Source: Planctomycetaceae bacterium
GTDB lineage: Bacteria; Planctomycetota; Planctomycetia; Planctomycetales; Planctomycetaceae
Direction of reading: 5' to 3'
NCBI GenBank assembly: GCA_947479075.1
Contig: CANJZR010000127.1
Span: 1 to 8,895 of the forward strand
Length of the DNA stretch: 8,895 nt
Under the pieces are notes generated by a model. It searched no databases and was not told the DNA's origin. It saw only the letters and a program-made list of their open reading frames with translations. Below, piece after piece: positions 1 to 7,700 of this stretch. The position numbers and the translations under genes are program-made. Within the stretch, counting starts at the first letter, position 1. Every line of letters starts with the position of its first letter.

Positions 1-900
1 CGGGTAGAGCTTCGACTTCTCGCCTGCCGGGGATACGTCGACATAGACGCTGGGCACCGCGACGTTCGGGTTCATCTTCAAATAGCGATCCTCGATCTGC
101 ACTCCCATGCACGGGTTGCGGTTGCTGCACACATACCGGTTTCCGGCATCATCGAACGTCAGACCGAACTGGCCATATCCGCTGACAGCTTCGCACTCGC
201 CCGTGAAGGGATTGAAGCGAAAGTCCCGGCCCGCGATGTCGACGGGCTCGCCGAGCTTGGCCGAGTCGGGGGCCTTGCGCGGCCAGGCGGGACGCACGGC
301 TTTCACTTTGCCGTTTCGCAGCCCATTCGCCACGTAGATCCAGTTGTCGGGGCCCAGTGTCGGATGGTTACAACGCAGCTGGGGATTCTCGGTGGCGAAG
401 CCCTCGAACCAGACCTCGCGCAGGTCAGCCTTGCCGTCGTTGTCGGTGTCCTTGAAGTAGACCAGCTTGCCGTCGGTTGTCACGAGGACACCGCCGTCCC
501 AGTGCATCAGGCTGTTGGCGAACAGCAGTCCATCGACGAAAACCCGCGGCTTGTCGAATCGCCCGTCGCCGTTGTCGTCGGTCAGGATCCGAATCCGCGA
601 TTTGGGAGTCTCACCGGGGGCGGGACCGTTGGGGTAGTCGCCCATCTCAACGACCCACAGCTGGCCCTTCTCGTCGAAGGCGATCGATACCGGGGCGCTG
701 ACATCGGGCTCAGCGGCGACCAGTTCGACACGGCATTCGGGGTCGACCTGGATGTGCTGAAGCGATTCCTCGGGAGTGAGCGGACTCGCTGGCTGAGGCT
801 TGGAGCTGGCTGGCGTCGCCGGATCAGCAGCGAATGACTCTCCTGCTCCCAACCCAAACAAGACCGCCACCGTCAAAGACCACCGCAGACCTCTGCTCAT
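1..900 (-). CDS. PVC-type membrane-bound dehydrogenase / beta-propeller protein, N-terminal part (3' end outside window)
   Basis: This is an open frame of 300 codons read leftwards from an ATG at 900-898, running off the window without a stop. An AGGAGT Shine-Dalgarno (complement of 906-911) sits about 5 nt upstream and supports the start. Residues 1-24 form a signal peptide: basic SRGLR, then a hydrophobic stretch, then a SFA-A cleavage site. A Pro/Ser linker follows. From about residue 40 the protein matches the N-terminal domain of the planctomycete/verrucomicrobial 'putative membrane-bound dehydrogenase' family: SPLTPEESLQHIQV, then VELVAAEP, then GQLWVVEMGDYP near 79-90. Two Asp-rich loops (DDNGDGRFD at 108-116; DTDNDGKAD at 151-159) look like calcium-binding turns of a propeller. 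Known relatives are about 1000 residues and often end in a HEAT region and a c-type haem domain; that part would lie to the left. The real substrate is unknown. The protein is expected to be exported. It is divergent from cysK, 267 bp away. Confidence 0.88.
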   Translation of the reverse strand, partial: MSRGLRWSLTVAVLFGLGAGESFAADPATPASSKPQPASPLTPEESLQHIQVDPECRVELVAAEPDVSAPVSIAFDEKGQLWVVEMGDYPNGPAPGETPKSRIRILTDDNGDGRFDKPRVFVDGLLFANSLMHWDGGVLVTTDGKLVYFKDTDNDGKADLREVWFEGFATENPQLRCNHPTLGPDNWIYVANGLRNGKVKAVRPAWPRKAPDSAKLGEPVDIAGRDFRFNPFTGECEAVSGYGQFGLTFDDAGNRYVCSNRNPCMGVQIEDRYLKMNPNVAVPSVYVDVSPAGEKSKLYP

Positions 901-964
901 CTGTCACTCCTGAGTCGTACGCAACGAAAACCGTTTATGCATCTTAGCGGCTTTCTCGCGAAGT

Positions 965-976
965 CCCACCGGTGGG
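965..976. repeat. 12-bp perfect palindrome CCCACCGGTGGG
   Basis: This self-complementary 12-mer lies about 65 bp upstream of the dehydrogenase start codon, in the divergent intergenic region. It could be a binding site for a dimeric regulator of the minus-strand gene, but no convincing -35/-10 pair was found beside it. Function is unproven. Confidence 0.35.
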
Positions 977-998
977 GCATTGCTGCTCAACAGGCTGG

Positions 999-1029
999 AC
1001 TCGCTCTCCGTCAGCGGAGCTCGGCGAGT
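999..1029. other. Stable hairpin in the dehydrogenase-cysK intergenic region
   Basis: ACTCGC (999-1004) pairs with GCGAGT (1024-1029), and inside it CTCCG (1006-1010) pairs with CGGAG (1015-1019) around a TCAG loop. The 11 bp of stem are interrupted by a 1x4 internal loop. No T-tract follows on either strand, so it is not a classic intrinsic terminator. It lies about 80 bp upstream of the predicted cysK -35, so it would not be in the cysK mRNA if that promoter is right. The rest of the 901-1108 stretch shows no credible gene. Confidence 0.35.
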
Positions 1030-1108
1030 GGCTCCCAGAATCGTTTGCTCTTCTCCATTCCGCCATTGCTGCTCCGGGCATCAATCTCCATAATCCCAGC
1101 TGAGATAC

Positions 1109-1132
1109 GACATTGTCACTCAGGACATTGTC
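1109..1132 (+). promoter_or_regulatory. Tandem palindromic operator candidate upstream of cysK
   Basis: Two identical copies of GACATTGTC, each itself an inverted repeat (GACA-T-TGTC), occupy 1109-1117 and 1124-1132, 15 bp apart centre to centre. The second extends to the 11-bp palindrome GGACATTGTCC (1123-1133). The first overlaps the predicted -35 of cysK and the second lies between -35 and -10, so a bound dimer would block RNA polymerase. That placement suggests a repressor site for cysK. The regulator is not identifiable from the sequence. Confidence 0.5.
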
Positions 1133-1140
1133 CACATAAG
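1113..1140 (+). promoter_or_regulatory. Predicted sigma70-type promoter of cysK
   Basis: TTGTCA at 1113-1118 matches the -35 consensus at 5 of 6 positions. CATAAG at 1135-1140 matches TATAAT at 4 of 6, with a 16-bp spacer. Transcription would start near 1147, giving a leader of about 20 nt that contains the strong ribosome-binding site AAGGAGGGA (1152-1160). Planctomycete promoters are poorly defined, so this rests on consensus resemblance and good geometry. Confidence 0.45.
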
Positions 1141-1167
1141 AACAAGCCAGCAAGGAGGGAGCTGTCC

Positions 1168-2100
1168 ATGCCCGTCTATACCGACAACGCCGAGTCGATT
1201 GGCCACACCCCGCTCGTCCGCATCAATCATCTGACCAAGGGACTCAAGGCCACCATTCTGGCGAAGATCGAGGGCCGTAACCCGGCCTATAGCGTGAAGT
1301 GTCGGATCGGCGCGGCGATGATCTGGGACGCGGAGAAGAGCGGCAAACTCAAGCCCGGTATGCAGGTCGTTGAGCCCACCAGCGGCAACACGGGGATTGC
1401 CCTGGCTTTCGTCTGTGCCGCGAAGGGGTATCCGCTGACCCTCACGATGCCCGACACGATGTCGATTGAACGGCGCATGCTGCTCAAGGCCTTTGGAGCC
1501 AACCTGGTGCTGACCCCTGGTGCTGAGGGGATGCCTGGTGCGATCGCCAAGGCCGAAGAGATCGCCAGCGACCCGAACTTTTTCCTCCCCCAGCAATTCA
1601 AGAATCCCGCCAATCCCGCGATCCATGTCAAAACCACTGGCCCCGAGATCTGGGAAGATACAGACGGTAATGTCGATATCTTCATCGCCGGGGTCGGGAC
1701 TGGGGGAACGATCACGGGAGTATCGAAGTATTTCAAAGAAGTCCGCGGCAAGAAGATTCAGTCGATCGCCGTTGAGCCCGCAGGCAGTCCGGTCCTGTCT
1801 GGTGGTCCTCGTGGAAAACACAAGATTCAGGGCATCGGTGCTGGCTTCATTCCCGAGATTCTCGATATGAAGCTCGTCGACGAAGTGATGCAGATCACCG
1901 ACGAGGAAGCCCTGGAGATGGCTCCCCGCGTGGCTCGCGAAGAAGGCATCCTCTGCGGTATCAGCTGTGGAGCCGCGATGGCCGCCGCCCTCAAGGTCGC
2001 CGCCCGACCTGAGAACGCGGGCAAGACGATCGTGGTCATCCTGCCCGATTCCGGAGAGCGCTACCTCTCGACTCCGATGTTTGAATTCGCCCGCGCTTAG
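1168..2100 (+). CDS. cysK: Cysteine synthase (O-acetylserine sulfhydrylase), PLP-dependent
   Basis: The enzyme makes L-cysteine from O-acetylserine and sulfide, the last step of assimilatory cysteine synthesis, in the cytoplasm. The product is 310 residues, typical for CysK. The ATG at 1168 is chosen because AAGGAGGGA lies 7 nt upstream and the product begins at the normal N-terminus (MPVYTDNAESIGHTPLVRI). The open frame extends upstream to 937, but those 77 codons resemble nothing and overlap the predicted promoter. Fold-type II hallmarks are all present: the PLP Schiff-base lysine K44 in NPAYSVKCR, the substrate-binding PTSGNTG loop at 70-76, the phosphate-binding GVGTGGT at 175-181, GISCGAA near 275, and the C-terminal PDSGERYLST (293-302) whose serine contacts the pyridine nitrogen. 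Cystathionine beta-synthase-like activity is a less likely alternative: there is no haem or CBS extension. It appears monocistronic, ending at the terminator just downstream. Confidence 0.95.
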   Translation: MPVYTDNAESIGHTPLVRINHLTKGLKATILAKIEGRNPAYSVKCRIGAAMIWDAEKSGKLKPGMQVVEPTSGNTGIALAFVCAAKGYPLTLTMPDTMSIERRMLLKAFGANLVLTPGAEGMPGAIAKAEEIASDPNFFLPQQFKNPANPAIHVKTTGPEIWEDTDGNVDIFIAGVGTGGTITGVSKYFKEVRGKKIQSIAVEPAGSPVLSGGPRGKHKIQGIGAGFIPEILDMKLVDEVMQITDEEALEMAPRVAREEGILCGISCGAAMAAALKVAARPENAGKTIVVILPDSGERYLSTPMFEFARA

Positions 2101-2122
2101 TCGAGACGTGCCGGAACTCATC

Positions 2123-2159
2123 AACGCTCTCGCGATTGGCGTGGGAGCGTTTTTGCTTT
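2123..2159 (+). terminator. Rho-independent terminator after cysK
   Basis: AACGCTC (2123-2129) pairs with GAGCGTT (2145-2151), and CGC (2131-2133) can pair with GCG (2139-2141) inside. The stem runs straight into TTTTT and then GCTTT. It starts 22 nt after the cysK stop, so cysK probably ends here. It also covers an upstream TTG (2158) in frame with the next gene, which argues against that TTG as its start. Confidence 0.7.
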
Positions 2160-2187
2160 GAGATGCTGCAGGAAGAGGGGACTGACC

Positions 2188-3660
2188 ATGGATCGTCGAG
2201 CTGTCTGGATCGCGCTGCTGGGGTGGCTCTGCTGTAGCGTCTCACTGCTGGCCGACGAGGCCCCTGAAAACCCTCCACCTCAACCGAAAACCCACCTCGT
2301 TACAGCAGGACCGTTTGAAGCCGCTGTGATGCTCGATGGGAATGTGCAGTCCATCGGTTCGGAGGAGATTCAGATCAAGCCTAAGGAGTGGACAACCTTC
2401 GTTGTCGACTGGGCGATTGAATCGGGCCGTTCGGTCAAGGCGGGCGACGAAATTGTGAGATTTGAGTCGATGACATATGAGCGGGACCTCGACGCCTTGA
2501 TGCTGGAAGTAGTGTCCAACAACACGTCGCTCGCTCTCGCCCAGATCGACTTGAAACTCCTCGAGAAGACGAATCCCCTCGATCTGGAAGCTGCCGAACG
2601 TACCGCAGCTGTGGCCTTGGAAGAATGGAACGACTTCGTCAAACAAGGCGAAGCGCTGGAACGACAAAGTGTGGACGAGAATCTCAAGATGGCCCAGGAC
2701 TCACTGGACGGGTCACAGGAGGAACTCAACCAACTCGAGAAGATGTACAAAGCGGACGATCTGACGGAAGAGACCGAGGAGATCATCCTCAAGCGCGCAC
2801 GGCGTGAAGTGGAGCGGGCCCAGTTTCTGGTGAAGACATCCAAGGTTCAGCATGAACGCCGACTTGGCCAGGAAATCCCCCGGGAAAAACGTCTGAAGGA
2901 AGTCGCGAAGGACCGCGAATCGCTCAACCTGGAGAAGACCCGCGAGAGCCTGCCCGCCACCTTGTCCCAAAAGAAACTGGAGGTCGAGAAGCTCCAGCAC
3001 AATCAAAAGAGTCTCGAACTCAAACTCGCTCATCTGAAGGCTGACGAGAAATTACTCAAGCTGACCTCACCGATCGACGGCATCGTCGTCTATGGCCAGG
3101 CGGAATTCGGCAAATGGACGACGACCGAGGCAATGCGTTCGAGCCTTCGTCCCGGCGGATCGATTACTCCACATCAGGTCATCATGACCATCATCCCTGA
3201 CAAAGGGGCCACGCTCTGGATTGATCTCCCCGAGAAGGACATCGGCAAGTGCGAGGTCGATCAAAAAGGGGAGTTCTTTCCGACTGCTTATGCAGGCGTG
3301 GCGATTCCCTGTAATTTGAAAGGGATCTCGCGCGTCTTTGCCAAGGAGGGACACTTCAGTGGAGAGGTCGATATCGAAGCTGGGCAGGGTGGTCCGGGAT
3401 CCAAGCCCCTGATCACGGGAATGACGGGTAAGGTTCGGCTGGTGCAGTTCTCCGCCCCCGATGTGATTGCCGTTCCGTCGTCAGCTGTCTTTACCGAGGA
3501 TGAGAATCCGAACCAGCACTACGTCTTTGTGTCCGTGGAGGGAGAGGAACCCCGCCGTCAGACTGTCGAGGTCGGCCTGACCAGTGCAACAAAGACGCAC
3601 ATCAAGTCGGGGCTACAGGCAGGTGACAAGATCCTGCTGGAGAAGCCCGAGGAGAAGTAG
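2188..3660 (+). CDS. HlyD-family membrane-fusion (efflux adaptor) protein
   Basis: The product is 490 residues. ATG 2188 is preferred over the in-frame TTG at 2158 because a purine-rich GGAAGAGGGG lies just upstream and the product then starts with a clean signal peptide (MDRRAVWIALLGWLCC..., cleavage likely after A22, LLA-DE). Domains in order: first half of a lipoyl/barrel-sandwich motif at about 53-92 (VKAGDEIVRFES); a long Glu/Lys/Leu-rich coiled-coil hairpin at about 98-290; the second lipoyl half at about 291-336 (LTSPIDGIVVYGQAEFGKW), the usual HlyD signature; a beta-barrel domain at about 341-420; and a membrane-proximal domain with IAVPSSAVF (427-435) and a C-terminal QAGDKILLEK. Such adaptors bridge an inner-membrane pump (ABC, RND or MFS) and an outer-membrane channel. 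No pump or channel gene lies beside it, so the partner and cargo are unknown. The coiled coil of nearly 200 residues is on the long side. It is separated from cysK by a terminator, so it is not clearly co-transcribed. Confidence 0.85.
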   Translation: MDRRAVWIALLGWLCCSVSLLADEAPENPPPQPKTHLVTAGPFEAAVMLDGNVQSIGSEEIQIKPKEWTTFVVDWAIESGRSVKAGDEIVRFESMTYERDLDALMLEVVSNNTSLALAQIDLKLLEKTNPLDLEAAERTAAVALEEWNDFVKQGEALERQSVDENLKMAQDSLDGSQEELNQLEKMYKADDLTEETEEIILKRARREVERAQFLVKTSKVQHERRLGQEIPREKRLKEVAKDRESLNLEKTRESLPATLSQKKLEVEKLQHNQKSLELKLAHLKADEKLLKLTSPIDGIVVYGQAEFGKWTTTEAMRSSLRPGGSITPHQVIMTIIPDKGATLWIDLPEKDIGKCEVDQKGEFFPTAYAGVAIPCNLKGISRVFAKEGHFSGEVDIEAGQGGPGSKPLITGMTGKVRLVQFSAPDVIAVPSSAVFTEDENPNQHYVFVSVEGEEPRRQTVEVGLTSATKTHIKSGLQAGDKILLEKPEEK

Positions 3661-3714
3661 ACAGGTTACCCGTGTGAGCATCCCAATCGTCGGTGAGTCG
3701 GAGGATGTCTGACT

Positions 3715-3778
3715 CCTTCTCCCCCCGTGATCGATGCGAATGGTGAGCAACGCTCTGCGGCGGGGGAGAGGGAGAAGG
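3715..3778. repeat. Imperfect pyrimidine/purine inverted repeat downstream of the HlyD gene
   Basis: CCTTCTCCCCCCG (3715-3727) is complementary to CGGGGGAGAGGGAGAAGG (3761-3778) apart from about 5 extra bases in the right arm. The loop is 33 nt and itself holds GAGC-AAC-GCTC (3745-3755). It starts 55 bp after the HlyD stop. There is no T-tract. It could slow transcription or act as a Rho-independent-like end for the HlyD transcript, or be a dispersed intergenic repeat. Confidence 0.4.
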
Positions 3779-3838
3779 CACCGGAATCGCCGACGTTCGA
3801 GACGCACACACAGGTCCACTCTCCGCAGACGTTCACGC

Positions 3839-3868
3839 TTCAGGCAGCTGCTCGATCTGCGGTATGAT
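3839..3868 (+). promoter_or_regulatory. Possible promoter of the PhyH-family gene
   Basis: TATGAT (3863-3868) matches the -10 consensus at 5 of 6 positions. TTCAGG (3839-3844) is a weak -35 with an 18-bp spacer. It would start transcription near 3875, about 70 nt before the preferred TTG start. The -35 is poor, so the call is tentative. The rest of 3661-3943 has no credible gene. Confidence 0.3.
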
Positions 3869-3943
3869 GAACATTCTCGCAGACTGATTCTCACAACCTC
3901 GTCGCCCTTCCTGTTGGGCCGCCCTTTCCCGGAGCATCCGTCC

Positions 3944-4723
3944 TTGGCTCGCTCGACCCCTGCTGATTCATTCACGCCCGCCGAAGTCGAACAGTTTCAG
4001 CGAGACGGCTACATCGTCGTACGTGGTCTGGCACCTGACGACCTGCTTCAACGCATGCGTGAAGTCACGCTCGAGGGACTGGCCCGGGTCATTGAGCCGG
4101 TTGAGTTCGAGGCCGATCTGCATTACCCCGGAGCCCCCGTCTCGCACGATGCCGAAGGCGGCCGTACCGTCCGGCGTCTCAAGCAGGCCCTCACTCGTGA
4201 TCACGCGTTTCTGCAATGGGTGACCTTACCTCGGATCGTCAATCGCCTGAAGCAGATGCTCGGTCCCCGTGTTGTCTGCCCGCTGGCGCACCACAATTGC
4301 ATTATGACCAAGGAGCCCCGGCACAGCAGTGATACCGGCTGGCATCAGGACATCCGTTACTGGTCCTTTACCCGTCCGGAACTGGTGAACGTCTGGCTGG
4401 CCCTGGGAGCCGAAACGCCAGAGAACGGGTGTCTGAAGCTGATCCCTGGGACCCACCGGATGAAGTTTGAACGTGACCAGTTCGATGATGATCTCTTCCT
4501 GCGCGTGGATCACCCCGCCAACCGGCCGCTCCTCGATAAGGTCGTCCACGCTCCGCTGGAGCCCGGCGATGTTCTCTTTTTCCACTGCTTGGCCTTCCAC
4601 GCAGCCACGCGGAACTACTCCACAGAGACAAAACTCTCTGCTGTTTTCACCTTCCGCCCTCTGGATAATCCCCCAAAGCCGAACTCACGTTCCAGCGAAT
4701 CTGCGGAGTTGTTGCTTCCGTGA
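3944..4723 (+). CDS. Phytanoyl-CoA dioxygenase (PhyH) family Fe(II)/2-oxoglutarate-dependent oxygenase
   Basis: The family hydroxylates small substrates using iron, O2 and 2-oxoglutarate in the cytoplasm; the substrate here is unknown. The open frame reaches back to 3734, but its first 50 codons encode an Arg-rich run unlike any PhyH protein. TTG 3944 gives 259 residues, a normal family length. It has GGAG 9 nt upstream and begins MARSTPADSFTPAEVEQFQR..., matching the usual PhyH opening, followed by DGYIVVRGL. The iron-binding HxD is H134/D136 in WHQDIRYWSF. The distal histidine is H219 in FHCLAFHAATRN. The residue 11 after it, normally the arginine that holds 2-oxoglutarate (as in human PHYH), is Lys230 in NYSTETK. 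ENGCLKLIPGTHR (160-172) is a typical family stretch. The gene converges on the BlaR-like gene with 69 bp between, where I see no convincing terminator for either. Confidence 0.85.
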   Translation: MARSTPADSFTPAEVEQFQRDGYIVVRGLAPDDLLQRMREVTLEGLARVIEPVEFEADLHYPGAPVSHDAEGGRTVRRLKQALTRDHAFLQWVTLPRIVNRLKQMLGPRVVCPLAHHNCIMTKEPRHSSDTGWHQDIRYWSFTRPELVNVWLALGAETPENGCLKLIPGTHRMKFERDQFDDDLFLRVDHPANRPLLDKVVHAPLEPGDVLFFHCLAFHAATRNYSTETKLSAVFTFRPLDNPPKPNSRSSESAELLLP

Positions 4724-4792
4724 TGAGGGCTCGATCGCTGACCGCGAGTTGTCGGTGTGTGATGCAGGCGTTTACCTGGTCGGTCGAATCAA

Positions 4793-7700
4793 TTAATGCT
4801 CCACGACAAAAGTTTCCGCTGGAATGGGGAGCGGATTCCGGCGCTCACGAAGGGGCTTGCTGGTGAACATCGTCACTGGGGAATCGGAGAGTGGTTCCGT
4901 GATTTGAACTGATGGGATCTCATTTTCAGGTATGAGATCACCGCCCTCATTGGAGGGGACCGCATGATTCAGCATGGGAGCCGAGAGATCTATCGGTGCG
5001 GTTTGAAGAACCGACGGTGCGTCGCTCAACAGTGGAGCCAGTTGGTCGCCGACATATACCCGGAGTTCTTCACGAGGAAGCAGTTCGACGCTTTTAAAGC
5101 CTGCCCGATTTGCTCGAGCAATGAAAGACAGCAATGTTTCCATAGGAAGATCGGGATCAACATTGAGCAGTAACGTCGAGTGGAACTGCGGATGAGTGAG
5201 TGAGAAGCTGTTAAGTACAGAGTTGAACTGGGCGTCGGCGATCACTTGAGCCCCCTTCGTCCCGGCTTGTTCAGCCAGCAGTACGGCATGGTCGCCGACC
5301 TTGTGCCCTTTCTTGTCGTAGACGAGGGTCAACTCGGCAAAGGTATAAGCCAAGGGAGACATCACGTCGGCAGCTGCCTGTGTACCGGCGATGACCTGGG
5401 TCTGGATTTGAAGAGATTCGCATACGGCAATGATTTGCTGGACATCGCTGTAACGCATGTTGTCGAAGATGTGCAACGTTGTTGTGAGTTTCATTCGCCA
5501 GGCAAACTGAAGGAGTTTTTCCTCTCTGTGGTTGTTAGCTGGGTGGATCGCAGACTGTACTTGATAGACATGTGCAAGATTCAGGCACTCTTCCTTCCAG
5601 CGTATCAGTATTCGAGTTAACTCAGCCAGTCGCAGTTCAGGTGTCTCACCAGGCAGATCTCGGCCCCAGCAACGCAGCCCACTCCACTGTCCGGCTTCGT
5701 TCGCCACAGCCTCAAGGGACAATCGGAACATCGCGGTATCTGGTTCATCAGAGGCGGGAGCCAATCCGATCCCGGCATGAGTGCGTTCAGCGGTCGGTGG
5801 CTCCGCCTTCGTCACTGATGTGACTGCCCCTCGTGACTGAAGGTAAGCCAGAGCTTTAATCGTCGAAGCGTGACCAGAAAATGTAAACCAGCCCGATGTC
5901 GCTGGCGTCTCCGGGTTGCTAGTTGGAGGAGCAGGCTGATCCGGATTGGCAGCTTCTTCCGCTGGTACCGCCGCTGGAGGAACTGGAGGGGCGACTAGGG
6001 GTGCTGCGTCTAAATTAGGATCAGCAAGTGGGCTATCCTCCGGGGAATCGAATGTCGGCTCCGTCTTTGGCGAATAGTAAGTCAGCCCCTCGAAATAGAT
6101 GCGATTCGGGAGCGTGCTCTCGGACTCGGCGTGTGTGACCGTGACCAAAACCTGGTCACCGTGTTGCAGGTTGGGATCTTCGGCAAGATAGAGTTCCAGA
6201 GTTCTGAACTGTTGTTCCTGAACGCGAGGTTTGTTTTGAAATTCATCTGTGGGGGGCGTGCCGTTCAGGTCGACGGGTGGTGGCAAGGGGGCAGTCGGAA
6301 ATTCGTTTTCCCCAGCCTCGTAAGCAGGAACGGGGCGAGTGGGGGCAGTCCCCTCGTCCGTCATATATGGCACCATGCGCGTTACTGTCACGGGTTTTCC
6401 GTTGATGAGTTCCGTGGTCGTAATCGCCCTCATCCGGGTATTCGGATTCAACTGTCGGGGTCTGGGGTTCGCTGCGCCGGGGGGCGTGGCCTGGGGGCGT
6501 GGGCGAACGGCCACCGGAGCCTCTTCATAGACGGGCACCGGGACGGGAGTGAAGGAATTCCCCACTCCGGAACCCGCCTCAACTGGTTCAGAGAGTTCAG
6601 ATGGCGGAGCCGGATTGAAGACTCCCGACCCAGCCTCCATGGGGGGGACGAATGGTGCTGAATCGGCGATCTCGGGAGGCGGGACAAAGGACTCATCTCG
6701 CGTCGAGTCTCTACTGAATGCGGCTGCGGGGGCAGCTGCGACCGGTCGACGGATCTCGGTCGTCGGAGTACTTCTGCGTACGCGTGATTCACCACTCCAA
6801 TAGGGGACTTGAGGAACAGCCTCACTCTCAACCCAAGTCGACACCGCGACCTGCCGACTCGGTTCGGACTCTTCAAACGCCGGGAGCAGGACCCGGGCCA
6901 GAGCTCCTGCCACCTTGCTGCTGGCTCCGATGATGCCAATCACTCCACATGCGACCAGTACGATGTAGGCGATGCCTCGTCGCGAACTCCACTCCACACG
7001 TGTGGTCTGATCGGGAGACTCTTCGAGTAACCGCTCCACACGACCTGACAGGGGATTCTCGTTGGCGACCATGCCGATGACTCCAATCAAAGGGCGGGCA
7101 AGCGGGGCAGCTGCGAAATCGACGAGGGCTTTCGCATACAGACGGATATCAACCGATGATCTTAAAACGTGGTTGTCACAGATCTCTTCACGCAGATGAG
7201 AGAGCTCCCGCACGATGCGACGCAGTCCGGGGTCCCACCAGTAGACCGATTGCACCAGACGACCTAGGAGGGCCCACGCGACATCACGCCGTGCAATGTG
7301 GGCACATTCATGGGTCAGAACGCCCAGCTGCATGGCTGAGTCTGCGTCGGGTTGATCGAGCATCGACTGGGGCAGGATCAGGATCGGATTCCACACACCG
7401 CTTGTGCACGGACTTCCTACGCAGTCGGAGAGATAGACCTTTGGACGCTGGGACAATCCAGTCAATCTCATGGCCTCGGTCAGGGTCTCCGCGATGGACT
7501 CATCATGACATGGCCGGAGCCGACGCCGCAGCTGCCACACACGCACCAGGTCGCCGAGTACCGTAAACCCGGCCACCAGACATCCCAGCATCCAGAACCC
7601 CACCAGCCAGCGGAGAGCGACCACCAGCATGACTGGCAGTTCGAGTGGCCACCAGCGGCTGGTTTCGATGGTGATGGCTGGGGTAGCAGGAGTTGCAGCT

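Noticed and set aside
937..1167. N-terminal extension of the cysK frame back to an ATG at 937
   Set aside because: The 77 extra residues resemble no cysteine synthase, they overlap the predicted promoter and palindromes, and the ATG at 1168 has a strong ribosome-binding site and the family-typical N-terminus.
1120..2124. 334-codon open frame antisense to cysK
   Set aside because: It is a shadow of cysK codon bias: no recognisable domain, low-complexity residue mix, and the opposite strand is clearly cysK.
3734..3943. Arg-rich 70-residue N-terminus on the PhyH-family protein
   Set aside because: It comes from reading the purine-rich inverted repeat and spacer. Homology to PhyH starts only after 3944, where a GGAG-preceded TTG is available.
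4724..4792. Possible bidirectional terminator between the convergent PhyH and protease genes
   Set aside because: Only 4-bp stems (for example ACCG/CGGT) and no T-tract could be found.
5807..5818. SVTK tetrapeptide in the protease C-terminus as a penicillin-binding SxxK site
   Set aside because: An SxxK occurs easily by chance. There is no accompanying SxN or KTG motif and the surroundings are Pro-rich linker.
6448..6939. 163-codon and other plus/minus open frames within the protease gene
   Set aside because: They are out-of-frame shadows of the Pro-rich coding region, with no ribosome-binding site or domain.
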